Source of the DNA: Brevifilum sp029548365
GTDB taxonomy: Bacteria > Chloroflexota > Anaerolineae > Anaerolineales > Anaerolineaceae
Direction: 5' to 3'
Assembly: GCA_035376985.1 (NCBI GenBank)
Contig: DAOSSA010000009.1
Coordinates: 1 to 64,000 of the forward strand
DNA: 64,000 nucleotides
Part shown: one piece after another, positions 33,056-41,454 of the stretch
Position numbering within the stretch: position 1 is the first letter of the stretch
Layout of the letters: every line of letters starts with the position of its first letter
The notes under the pieces: generated by a model
The model's input: the letters and a program-made list of their open reading frames with translations, nothing else
The model's database searches: none
Told to the model about the DNA's origin: nothing
Program-made: the position numbers and the translations under genes

Positions 33056-33380
33056 ACAGTAAAGCATATTTGCCAGCCTCAAAGACTTTGTGTATTCCCA
33101 CCCTTGACAGGGTTCCCTGACAACAACTTTTTAAAAAGGCACGTATTATTAAACATCATTTTTTTCAACACGCTCTGTCAGTTTGTTTGTGTTCGTGATA
33201 GAATACTGTGCAGGTTGTTTACAAGCCAGCATAATTATGAAAAAAGCAATCAATGGCTGGATCAGGAGGTTTTAATCACCTGATGAAAATGCTTTGAGAG
33301 CGGATTATGTAATCAGGGTAACCTTACGGGCGATCCTTTAACTTATAAATTGAAAATTTTATTTTTGGAGGAAAAAACCG
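33056..33380 (+). promoter_or_regulatory. Long structured leader upstream of the MgtC-family gene
   Basis: No gene in these 325 bases. CAGG-GTTC-CCTG (33107-33118), flanked by imperfect TTGA/ACAA arms and followed by T5 (33128-33132), may end the DUF3788 transcript. Further on are stackable hairpins: GCCAGC/GCTGG (33225-33230 with 33256-33260), ATCAGG/CCTGAT (33261-33266 with 33279-33284), and GGAT/ATCC (33302-33305 with 33333-33336) enclosing GTAA/TTAC. TAGAAT at 33199-33204 is a possible -10, giving a ~170-base leader. It matches no riboswitch class I know. GGAGG at 33367-33371 is the ribosome site. Confidence 0.4.
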
Positions 33381-34052
33381 ATGATGATTACTGAAAAACA
33401 AATCATCTTGCGAATACTGGTAGGGGCTCTCTTGGGTGGCGTGATTGGCTTTGAACGTGAACGGCACGATCAACCAGCCGGGCTTCGTACCCATATCATC
33501 CTGGTGATTGGCGCCACTCTGGCCATGATTTTATCGGTTAATTTGGGACATCTCTATGCCCGGGAAAGTTCCCCTTTTGACCCTGCGCGCATTGCAGCCC
33601 AGGTGATCTCCGGAATCGGTTTCCTGGGTGCTGGCGCGATTTTGCGTTATGGCTATAACGTCAAAGGCTTGACCACAGCGACTTCCTTGTGGACCATGGC
33701 GATTGTTGGTATGTCTGTGGGTGCAGGTTATTACCTGGTTGCTGTAGTCGCCACTGCGCTCATGCTGGGCGTTCTAACACTTCTGAATATGATTGAAAAT
33801 CGCTTTCTTCGCGCCTCTATTTCACGATTAATTATTATTGAAGCGGAGTATCGCAAGGGACTGGTCAGGACGATCAGGGAAAGTATCGCTCAACATTCTG
33901 ATAAACAGATGAATTTTAACGCTCAGAGAAATGTTAAGAACAACCGCATGCAAATTACAACGCTGGCTCGTTTTACAAATGATGAGCCCATAGAAATGTT
34001 GATTGATTCGCTTTACGAAATTGATGAGATTGATAGTGTAAAAATCCAGTGA
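33381..34052 (+). CDS. MgtC/SapB family membrane protein
   Basis: A 223-residue inner-membrane protein with four or five hydrophobic segments and the family signatures: GGVIGFERERHDQPAGLRTHIILVIGATLAM, VISGIGFLGAGAIL and GLTTATSLWTMAIVGMSVGAG. A C-terminal cytosolic ACT-like domain (~residues 145-223) follows. Family members are tied to survival in low magnesium and to modulation of ATP synthase and phosphate uptake, not to transport itself. TTTGGAGG precedes the ATG. The long structured leader upstream suggests regulation at RNA level, as for mgtC in enterobacteria, though by a different leader. Confidence 0.93.
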   Translation: MMITEKQIILRILVGALLGGVIGFERERHDQPAGLRTHIILVIGATLAMILSVNLGHLYARESSPFDPARIAAQVISGIGFLGAGAILRYGYNVKGLTTATSLWTMAIVGMSVGAGYYLVAVVATALMLGVLTLLNMIENRFLRASISRLIIIEAEYRKGLVRTIRESIAQHSDKQMNFNAQRNVKNNRMQITTLARFTNDEPIEMLIDSLYEIDEIDSVKIQ

Positions 34053-34233
34053 GCCCAAACTGAAACCTTAGCGGGCTTCTATTCCCCCAGTTTTCTACCG
34101 TTATCTGCAATCCCTGGCTTGAATGTTTTAAAGCCGGTTTGTTTCAGATGTGGAACACAAGGGCGCGGTAGGCTTGTGAGGATGTAAAACCGTTTTTCCT
34201 TTAAAAGGCCTTATTTATGGGCAGTTAAACGGC

Positions 34234-34941
34234 TCACCCATTGCCGTCAATCCTGGCAATTAAATCAAGTAGCTGCCCGATATGCTCCAATTCATAATAT
34301 CCATCATGCGTGGTGTCAAAGCTCGGAACATTTTCGTGTTCCCAGGTTGATTCCGCTGGGATATGAATAGCCCTACATCCTAAACTCAGAACCGGGTGAA
34401 TGTCAGAGCGGATGGTGTTACCAATCATCAGAAAGTTTTTCGGATTAATGTGGTGCTTTTTGAAGATGCTGACGTAAGTCTCCACTGATTTTTCGTTCAC
34501 AACTTCAATCAATGAAAAATAATCCCCAATACCGGAACGCTTCACCTTGGTTAACTGGTCTAAAAGATCACCCTTGGTGATGATCATCAGCGGGTACGAT
34601 GCGACCAGCCTTTGCAGAGTCTGCTGGACGTGGGGCTTTAAGACAATCTCCTCAGCGAGCATCCTTTTGCCTATTGACAAAATTTGCATAACCTGATGTG
34701 CCTGGAGCTCACCCTGGGAGGCGTGGATGGCGGCTTCAATAAGCGAGAGAATAAAGGCTTTGATGCCGTAGCCATAATTTACCAGGTTGTTGATGATCAT
34801 TTGGTCGATCACCTCGCTGACCTGGTCAGCTTTTCCCCATTGGCTAAGGATCTGTTTGATGTCTTCCTGTGCCTTAAGGTAGTGGACCTCGGTATACCAG
34901 AGGGTGTCATCGGCATCGAAGCCAATCATCTCGATGTTCAT
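34234..34941 (-). CDS. HAD superfamily hydrolase
   Basis: A 235-residue HAD phosphatase-like protein. Motif I DADDTLWY (nucleophile and acid Asp), motif II ITKGD (Thr), motif III Lys in NEKSVETY region, motif IV GNTIRSDIHP. Its helical cap sits after motif I (C1 type). Resembles YjjG/phosphoglycolate-phosphatase-like members; the substrate is unknown. Divergent from glpX, with 135 bases between. Confidence 0.9.
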   Translation of the reverse strand: MNIEMIGFDADDTLWYTEVHYLKAQEDIKQILSQWGKADQVSEVIDQMIINNLVNYGYGIKAFILSLIEAAIHASQGELQAHQVMQILSIGKRMLAEEIVLKPHVQQTLQRLVASYPLMIITKGDLLDQLTKVKRSGIGDYFSLIEVVNEKSVETYVSIFKKHHINPKNFLMIGNTIRSDIHPVLSLGCRAIHIPAESTWEHENVPSFDTTHDGYYELEHIGQLLDLIARIDGNG

Positions 34942-35076
34942 TAAATCTCCTCACAGACGGTCTTTAGACCCTATTATACTGGCTTCACACTGTTTATGAA
35001 CGGCGCTGACGTCAGAGCCGGGTCGTAATGGAATTTGATATAATGACCTCAAGATGCGTAGACAAAAGGAGGACAT

Positions 35077-36072
35077 ATGGAGAACCTCACAACGCAAAAA
35101 CCAACCCGGAATATTGCCCTGGAACTCGTTCGGGTTACAGAGGCAGCCGCAATGGCTGCTGCGCGCCATTTTGGTCGCGGATCAAAAAACGAGGCTGATA
35201 AGGCGGCAGTGGATGCGATGCGCTTTTTGTTGAACGAGATCGATCTGGATGGAACGATCATCATCGGTGAGGGTGAGAAAGACCTGGCGCCGATGCTCTA
35301 TAATGGCGAGAAGGTCGGCACCGGCGAGCTGCCTGTATTGGATATGGCGGTTGACCCTGTGGAGGGCACAGAATTGGTTGCTAAAGGCATGCCGAATGCG
35401 ATTGCCACCGTAGCGGCTGCTCCGCCCGGGACCATGTTTGACCCGGGCCCCATGTTTTATATGTCAAAAATTGCTGTCGGTTATGAAGCCAGGGATGTGA
35501 TTGATATTTACGCTCCCGTGGAAGACAACCTCAACAAAATTGCGCATGCCAAGGGCATGGATATCGATGAATTAACAGTGGTGATTCTGGACCGCCCCCG
35601 GCATACGCGATTGATTCATGAGGTGCGTGATTGTGGTGCGCGGATCCGTTTAATTCCCGCCGGCGATGTAGCCGGTGCCCTGATGACTGCCTGGCCGGGA
35701 ACTGGAATCGATGTTCTGATGGGCGTTGGCGGAACGCCCGAGGCTGTGCTGGCTGCCTGTGGATTAAGTGCGATGCGGGGCACGATGCAGGGCATTCTCT
35801 GGCCGCGTAATGTTGAAGACCGCCGGCTGGCAAAAGCTTCTGGCATTGATTTATCGCGTGTCCTGACCCTGGAAGACCTGGTTTCCTCAAATGACACTTT
35901 TTTTGTCGCCACCGGCATTTCCGATGGAACGCTTTTGGATGGTGTCAATTACTCCGGGGATTTTGTCCGCACCCACAGCCTGGTGACGCGCGGTCTGACC
36001 CACACGGTGCGCGAGATTGTTTCTCACCATCATCTGGATACTCTTCAAAAAATCAGCCCGATTGTGTATTAG
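35077..36072 (+). CDS. glpX: Fructose-1,6-bisphosphatase class II
   Basis: Hydrolyses fructose-1,6-bisphosphate to fructose-6-phosphate in gluconeogenesis. The GlpX signatures are clear: ELVRVTEAAAMAAAR at the N-terminus, IIIGEGEKDLAPML (metal-binding), VDPVEGTELVAKGMPNA, and the C-terminal FVATGISDGTLLDGV and TRGLTHTVREI. Length 331 is typical. AAAGGAGG precedes ATG, and TATAAT lies about 30 bases upstream. Monocistronic. Confidence 0.97.
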   Translation: MENLTTQKPTRNIALELVRVTEAAAMAAARHFGRGSKNEADKAAVDAMRFLLNEIDLDGTIIIGEGEKDLAPMLYNGEKVGTGELPVLDMAVDPVEGTELVAKGMPNAIATVAAAPPGTMFDPGPMFYMSKIAVGYEARDVIDIYAPVEDNLNKIAHAKGMDIDELTVVILDRPRHTRLIHEVRDCGARIRLIPAGDVAGALMTAWPGTGIDVLMGVGGTPEAVLAACGLSAMRGTMQGILWPRNVEDRRLAKASGIDLSRVLTLEDLVSSNDTFFVATGISDGTLLDGVNYSGDFVRTHSLVTRGLTHTVREIVSHHHLDTLQKISPIVY

Positions 36073-36167
36073 GTATGGGTAATCGTGAGTGGTAAGAGAG
36101 AAACCGGTGTGTATCCTTCTGCCTTAGTGATTTGATAAAACCAAACAGATCACGAACAGAATATTTT

Positions 36168-36983
36168 TCAAGCTGGGCATTGCCGGCAAGATTTATGGAT
36201 CAGCAACGCGCTCAGATAGCTTATTCCGGCAATCAAGATGATGGTAGCGCCTGAGGTCAGGTTGAAAAAATAAGACAACAACAAACCGCCAGTTGTAAAT
36301 ATCAGGCTCAAGGCTATTGCCAACCACATGATTTGTTTCATATGTTTAAGAAATAGAGTGCCAATTGCAGCGGGGACGGTCAGCAAGGCGATGATCATAA
36401 TCAAACCGACCACCCGCATCAGCATCACAACTGCCAATCCAATCATTGCCACCAGAGCTATGTAAAGCAAATCCACAGGCAGATTACGCACCCTGGCAAA
36501 GGATTCATCAAACGCGACTGCCTGCAATTCCTTGTAAAAGAGGATTACGAAACTGAGCACTAAAAGGTTTACTCCCAGCATCATCCACAGGTCCGTGTGG
36601 GTTACCGCCAAAATACTGCCAAAAAGGTAGCTCATCAGATCTGCTTTGTAACCGGGGGTCATATCAGCGAAAATGATCCCAATTGCCATGCCGATAGCCC
36701 ACATAACACCGATCAGGGTGTCCTGTCGCTGTCGGGTTTGACGCTGGACATAACCCATTAAAAAAGATGCAATCAAACTGAAAGCTACCGCCCCTAAGAT
36801 TGGGTTCACACCCAGATAGAAAGCCAATCCCACACCGCCATAGGCAGTGTGAGCCACTCCACCGGAAATGAATACCATCCGCTTGAGGACCACCAGAGTA
36901 CCAATAATCCCGCAGGTCAGGCTTACCAGAACCCCGGCCATCAGCGCGTTGCGCATGAAGCTATAGCTGAGTAATTCTGCCAT
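36168..36983 (-). CDS. Zinc/manganese ABC transporter permease
   Basis: A 271-residue ABC-3 family permease with eight or nine membrane helices. Family blocks seen: FMRNALMAGVLVSLTCGIIGTLVVLKRMVF, GGVAHTAYGGVGLAF, and the cytosolic coupling segment around AVAFDESFARVRNLPVDLLY. Last gene of the regulator-solute protein-ATPase-permease run. It starts on the last base of the ATPase stop codon (1-base overlap). Zinc is favoured over manganese because of the linked Zur-like regulator and His-rich solute protein. Confidence 0.92.
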   Translation of the reverse strand: MAELLSYSFMRNALMAGVLVSLTCGIIGTLVVLKRMVFISGGVAHTAYGGVGLAFYLGVNPILGAVAFSLIASFLMGYVQRQTRQRQDTLIGVMWAIGMAIGIIFADMTPGYKADLMSYLFGSILAVTHTDLWMMLGVNLLVLSFVILFYKELQAVAFDESFARVRNLPVDLLYIALVAMIGLAVVMLMRVVGLIMIIALLTVPAAIGTLFLKHMKQIMWLAIALSLIFTTGGLLLSYFFNLTSGATIILIAGISYLSALLIHKSCRQCPA

Positions 36984-37768
36984 TAATTCCCTCCTTCGTG
37001 TTCAGCCAACACCCGGTGGGGCAGTCCGTGGGCTATCAGGTCAACCGGGCAACCGTAGGTCGATTGAAGCATTTCATCGGTGATCTGTTTTTCACCATGA
37101 TAATGTAATTTTCGGTTCAGGCAACCGATGGTCTTAACATAGCTTGAGATCACATTTAAATCGTGGGTCACCAGGAAAATCGTTACGCCTTCCTGGTTGA
37201 TCTTATGCAGCAGCTCGTAAATTTGGGTGCGGGCTTCGATATCCACGCTGATGGTGGGTTCATCCAAAACGAGCAGCGCGGGGTTTGTGGTGAGGGCTCG
37301 GGCGATGTAAACCCGCTGGCGCTGCCCACCGGAAAGTTCGCGGATGGCTCGGTCTTGATATTCGAGCATGCCCACCCAAGCAAGGCGTTCGTCGACCAGC
37401 CGGTCATCTTCGGTAGAATACGGTTTAAATAGGCGCTGACTGCTCAGGCGCCCCATTCGGACCACGTCTCGAACTGAAATTGGGAATTCTGTATCGTATT
37501 CAGCAAATTGGGGCACATACCCAATGCGCCGACGACCCTTTTCGGGTTTTTCGCCCATGACCGCGATGCTGCCACTTTTGGGCTGAAGCAAACCGAGTAT
37601 AACCCTGAGCAGGGTCGTCTTACCGCCGCCGTTGGGGCCAATCAACCCGATAAAGTCGTCCTGTTCAATGGTTAGATTGATATCTTCAAGTATCATCTCG
37701 TACTGATAGCCGGCGTAAAGATTTTTTATTTCGACTAATGGCTGTGAAGTTTTAAATATGTCATTCAT
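36983..37768 (-). CDS. Zinc/manganese ABC transporter ATP-binding protein
   Basis: A 261-residue ABC ATPase, ZnuC/MntB type. Walker A GPNGGGKTT, signature ELSGGQRQR, Walker B LLVLDEP and switch His in LVTHD. A short C-terminal tail contains the HYHGE-like motif of metal-type ABC ATPases. Lies 86 bases after the solute-binding protein gene and is joined to the permease. Energises metal import from outside the cytoplasmic membrane. Confidence 0.93.
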   Translation of the reverse strand: MNDIFKTSQPLVEIKNLYAGYQYEMILEDINLTIEQDDFIGLIGPNGGGKTTLLRVILGLLQPKSGSIAVMGEKPEKGRRRIGYVPQFAEYDTEFPISVRDVVRMGRLSSQRLFKPYSTEDDRLVDERLAWVGMLEYQDRAIRELSGGQRQRVYIARALTTNPALLVLDEPTISVDIEARTQIYELLHKINQEGVTIFLVTHDLNVISSYVKTIGCLNRKLHYHGEKQITDEMLQSTYGCPVDLIAHGLPHRVLAEHEGGN

Positions 37769-37854
37769 GATGGGTGTTCTATATCTTCCATTTAATTGAT
37801 TTCAGTATCTTTTTGTCATGATACAGCGACCTGAAACCTGATTATTGATGCACA

Positions 37855-38790
37855 TTATTTTTCCAAGGCGGCGGCGAAAGCTTCTGCAACACCTTCCAGG
37901 TTGGTTAACCAATCATGTGCTAAAGGGTCTACAATTGCAATCTCAGCGTTGATCTCTGCAGCAATGGCTTGTGCGATGGCGGTACTATACGTCGGCTGAA
38001 TAAAGATGGCGCGGATGTTTTTTTGTCTGGAGGTGGAAATGAGGGCTGCCAAGTCGCTGGCGCTGGGCTCCTGGCCGCCGACCTGAACAGGTATCTGTTC
38101 AAGCTTGTATTGATTGGCAAAATAGCCCCAGGCAGGATGAAACACCACAAAAGCATTTCCCATATTTCCTGAAAGCAAACCTTCAATTTTTTCATCCAAT
38201 GCCATGATATCAGCAAGCAGAGCGTCGTAATTCGACTGGAAGGCATCTGCGTGCTCGGGCTGCAGGGCCTGCAGGGCTTTAAAAATATTGCTGGCGATTA
38301 TTTTCCCATTGGCGGGCGCCAGCCAAACATGGGGGTCAAGGCCTTTTTCTCCTGAATGATTGGTTTTCTCGGGATCGGTTTCTTGATCAGGATGATCATG
38401 CGGGCTGGTCAGGGGAATGCGTTGAATACCGGCAGCACTATCGACAAAGGTAATCTCAGGATTAGCTTCCCGTAAGCGTGGCATCCAGGCGTCTTCATAT
38501 TCAGTGCCAATGGTGAAAAATAGCTGTGAATGACTCAGCGCCCGCATTTGGTCGGGCTTAGGTTCGTAAGTATGTGGGTCTTCACCCGGACCAACCATCA
38601 CATTGACCGCAACAAAATCACCGCCGATGCGCTCTACAAAATAAGCCTGGGGCAAAATACTGACGGTGACCTGCAGGCGACCATCATCAACAGGTCCCTG
38701 ATCGGGCTCTGGCTGACAGGCGACCAGAAACAAGATGGATAACAAGGCCAAGCCGAGTTTCCAAAGGCTTGTTTTCTTATTCCTGATCAT
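37855..38790 (-). CDS. Zinc ABC transporter substrate-binding lipoprotein
   Basis: ZnuA-like cluster 9 solute-binding protein, 311 residues. Signal peptide with lipobox LVAC, then VSILPQAYFVERIGGDFVAVNVMVGPGEDPHTYEPKPDQ, which has the first metal His in PHTYE. A short His/Asp-rich loop (HDHPDQETD..NHSGEKGLDPHVW) supports zinc. GHPAWGYF-type metal ligands follow (FHPAWGYFANQY), and the final DPLAHDW provides the last ligand. ATG 38790 is chosen (AAAGGAGA 10 bases before; signal peptide starts there), giving a 14-base overlap with the upstream regulator gene. Confidence 0.94.
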   Translation of the reverse strand: MIRNKKTSLWKLGLALLSILFLVACQPEPDQGPVDDGRLQVTVSILPQAYFVERIGGDFVAVNVMVGPGEDPHTYEPKPDQMRALSHSQLFFTIGTEYEDAWMPRLREANPEITFVDSAAGIQRIPLTSPHDHPDQETDPEKTNHSGEKGLDPHVWLAPANGKIIASNIFKALQALQPEHADAFQSNYDALLADIMALDEKIEGLLSGNMGNAFVVFHPAWGYFANQYKLEQIPVQVGGQEPSASDLAALISTSRQKNIRAIFIQPTYSTAIAQAIAAEINAEIAIVDPLAHDWLTNLEGVAEAFAAALEK

Positions 38791-39214
38791 GATAGCCGGT
38801 TCTCCTTTGACATTCCGGGCAAACACCGGAAAATTGGAGCAGATGTTCATTGATTGTAAAGCCGGTTTCTAATTCTATTGGGGCAAGCAGGGATGAAAGA
38901 TCTTCCATCCCGCTGAATTCCACCGCTGAGCCACAATGTTGACAGACAAGGTGATGATAATGTCCGGGCGATGCCAGCACGTAACACTGGCACTCGTTTT
39001 GACCGTGAACTCGTCTCACCAGCCCGAGTTCAGTCAGCAGATCCAATGTGCGGTAAACAGATACCAGGCCGATTTCTTCTTTAGCCTCCAGCGAGCGCCG
39101 GTGAATGGCCTGCGGTGAAAGAGGAGTACCAGACTGTTCTAGGACGGAGATGACCACCCGGCGTGGATGAGTCACCCTGAGCCCTTCCTGATTGAGCTTT
39201 TCTTGCCAATCCAT
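38777..39214 (-). CDS. Fur-family transcriptional regulator, probably Zur
   Basis: A 145-residue Fur-family repressor: an N-terminal winged helix (LRVTHPRRVVISVLEQSGTP, VSVYRTLDLLTELGLV) and a dimerisation domain with the metal-binding HYHHLVCQHCG and the structural zinc pair CPEC at the C-terminus. First gene of the metal uptake cluster, so it most likely senses zinc and represses its own operon. A perfect operator palindrome and promoter lie immediately upstream. The metal is inferred from context; Fur- and Mur-type sensors look alike at this level. Confidence 0.93.
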   Translation of the reverse strand: MDWQEKLNQEGLRVTHPRRVVISVLEQSGTPLSPQAIHRRSLEAKEEIGLVSVYRTLDLLTELGLVRRVHGQNECQCYVLASPGHYHHLVCQHCGSAVEFSGMEDLSSLLAPIELETGFTINEHLLQFSGVCPECQRRTGYHDQE

Positions 39215-39223
39215 AATTATTCC

Positions 39224-39246
39224 TTATTGAAAATATTTTTCAATAA
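39224..39246 (-). promoter_or_regulatory. Fur/Zur-type operator of the metal uptake operon
   Basis: TTATTGAAAA, three bases, TTTTCAATAA: a perfect 10-bp inverted repeat, 23 bases in all, matching the general Fur-family box pattern (TTGAAAA...TTTTCAA). It lies between the -10 and the start codon, over the transcription start, the position expected for an autorepressor. Confidence 0.88.
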
Positions 39247-39248
39247 GA

Positions 39249-39277
39249 ATTCTACCGAGTAGAAAATCCATAGTCAA
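39249..39277 (-). promoter_or_regulatory. Promoter of the Zur-metal ABC operon
   Basis: Minus strand -35 TTGACT (39277-39272), 17-base spacer, -10 TAGAAT (39254-39249), immediately before the operator. Near-consensus and correctly spaced. Confidence 0.85.
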
Positions 39278-39447
39278 GTGATTGATTTTGGATTCGGAAT
39301 TAGCTGATAAGAAATTAAGAAGAAGGAACGCTGTTTAAAAGGAACAGAAAACAGGAATTGATGTTTTGATGGACAGCATTTGCTATCTTGAACACATTTC
39401 TGAGTCTTATTCTCCATTTTCCCTTATAATTCAGGTAGGATAAGCTT

Positions 39448-41358
39448 ATGAGCGTCGTTGATGAGATTAAGGGAAGGCTGGATATTGTCGATATCGTCTC
39501 CGAGACGGTGAAATTACGTCACTCGGGGAAGAATTACACCGGTTTTTGCCCCTTTCACCCCAACACAAAAACACCCGCTTTTGCTGTATTTCCCGATTCT
39601 CAATCCTGGCGCTGCTTTGGGCAGTGCAACGAGGGCGGGGACATCTTCAATTTTGTGATGAAGCGCGAGGGCTGGGATTTCCCTGAAACCCTGCGCTACC
39701 TGGCAGAGCGCGCAGGCGTTGCGCTGCAGGAGTTCACCCCCAAGGAGCAGGAACAGGTAGAAGAGAACGAGCACCTGCGGGAGGTTCTCAGCATGGCAGT
39801 GACTTTCTTCCAGCATCAACTGCGCAACACCGCCGCAGGGAAGGCAGCCCTGGATTATCTTTATGCTCGTAAACTGACGGACGAAACCATCAACGCGTTT
39901 GCGCTGGGGTATGCACCCGATTCCTGGGATGCCCTCACCCATTATTTGACCTCACGCCAGATCTCCCTCGACGATCTGATCAAAGCTGGCCTGGTCTCCG
40001 AGCGGGACGATGGCGGCGTATACGATCGTTTCAGGCACCGCCTGGTGATTCCCATTCGCGATCACCAGGGGCGCATGACGGGCTTTGGTGGACGTGTGCT
40101 GCGCCCGGATGATATCCCCAAATACCTCAACTCACCCAAGACTGCAGTTTTCGATAAAGGTCGTTTGTTGTTCGGCCTGGATACAGCCCGCAGAGAGATT
40201 CGCTTGCAGGACCAGGTCGTGATCGTTGAGGGTTACCTGGATGTGATCGGCCCTTACCAGGCTGGATTTAAGAACTGCGTCTCCCCCATGGGCACTGCCC
40301 TGACCGAAGACCAGTTCCGCCTGATCAAACGCTATTCACGCCGGATTATCCTGGCGCTTGACCCGGATGCTGCCGGGCAGCAGGCGACATTGCGCGGGCT
40401 GGAGATGGCTCGCCAGTCCCTGGAGCGGGAAGGTGAACTATTTTTCGATTCCCGCGGCCTGATGGGAATGGAAGGACGGCTCAAGGCGGATATCCGGGTA
40501 ACGACCCTCCCGGAAGGCCTTGACCCGGATGAGATCGCACTGGAGAACCCCGACCGCTGGGCTCAGATCATCAAAGACGCTAAACCCGTGGTGATCCACG
40601 TGATGGAAACCCTGGCACAGCGGGAGGACTTCGATGACCCCAAAGCCAAGGAGGAGATCGCCGCGCAGGTTTTGCCGTTGATTGAAGACGTGAGGGGCAG
40701 TGTTGAGCGGGAGGCTTACCGCCAGCGCCTGGCGCGCTTGTTAAAAGTCGACGAACGCGCCCTGGTCACCCGCCCTGCTGGAAGACCTGCGCGCAGACGA
40801 GGAGCATCCCGTCCAACCCCCGAAGATCCCGTAAGCATAACCAAAGCTTTCTTGACGCCCCATCGCCAGCTTGAACAGGCCTGCCTGCTGGCATTGCTTT
40901 CAGATCCAACCCTGCTTAACTATATCGATCGGGCTTTCAGGAGTTTTGAGTTGGCCTGTATCCATGTTGATGATTTCTCAGATACTGACCACAGAGAATT
41001 CTTCAAACTTTTAAAGGAATCTATCGATCAAGAAGCGGAAGAGCCACTGAACTTTATCCATGAGCGTTTATCTGCCGAGATGAAAGAAGCATTCATCGAA
41101 AACACGTCCGAAGAGACTTACCCGGACTGGCGCTTGCAACCGGTGGACGCGAAATTAGAAGCATTGGTACGAACCTTTATTCGTCTACGGCGGGTTCGAA
41201 TTGACGAAGGCTTGGATCAACTGGTTTTCCTCCAGGCCCAGGAGCGAGATGAATCCGGTGAATTATCCATTGATGTAAAAAAGACAGCCCTGGAGTATGT
41301 CCAGGTTCGGGCAAAGCTTGACCATGCTTTGCAACAATCCTTTGCCAGGGCAAAGTAA
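39448..41358 (+). CDS. dnaG: DNA primase
   Basis: Makes RNA primers for replication. N-terminal zinc finger CPFHPNTKTPAF...WRCFGQC (CHCC type), RNA polymerase basic domain, and TOPRIM with VIVEGYLDVIG (Glu) and ALDPDAAGQQATL (DxD region). A short C-terminal region follows; the helicase-binding domain is divergent. 636 residues, usual length. TATAAT lies ~15-20 bases before ATG and AGGTAGGA supplies the ribosome site. It is followed by sigA, as in the classical macromolecular synthesis operon (rpsU is absent here). Confidence 0.97.
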   Translation: MSVVDEIKGRLDIVDIVSETVKLRHSGKNYTGFCPFHPNTKTPAFAVFPDSQSWRCFGQCNEGGDIFNFVMKREGWDFPETLRYLAERAGVALQEFTPKEQEQVEENEHLREVLSMAVTFFQHQLRNTAAGKAALDYLYARKLTDETINAFALGYAPDSWDALTHYLTSRQISLDDLIKAGLVSERDDGGVYDRFRHRLVIPIRDHQGRMTGFGGRVLRPDDIPKYLNSPKTAVFDKGRLLFGLDTARREIRLQDQVVIVEGYLDVIGPYQAGFKNCVSPMGTALTEDQFRLIKRYSRRIILALDPDAAGQQATLRGLEMARQSLEREGELFFDSRGLMGMEGRLKADIRVTTLPEGLDPDEIALENPDRWAQIIKDAKPVVIHVMETLAQREDFDDPKAKEEIAAQVLPLIEDVRGSVEREAYRQRLARLLKVDERALVTRPAGRPARRRGASRPTPEDPVSITKAFLTPHRQLEQACLLALLSDPTLLNYIDRAFRSFELACIHVDDFSDTDHREFFKLLKESIDQEAEEPLNFIHERLSAEMKEAFIENTSEETYPDWRLQPVDAKLEALVRTFIRLRRVRIDEGLDQLVFLQAQERDESGELSIDVKKTALEYVQVRAKLDHALQQSFARAK

Positions 41359-41454
41359 TTGTCAATTTATGGGTGTTATAAATGAAATAAGGGTTGTTAT
41401 TGGGATTGTTTTCCTTGTTAATTTTGATCGGAGAGCACTCCTAACCAAACTGCT

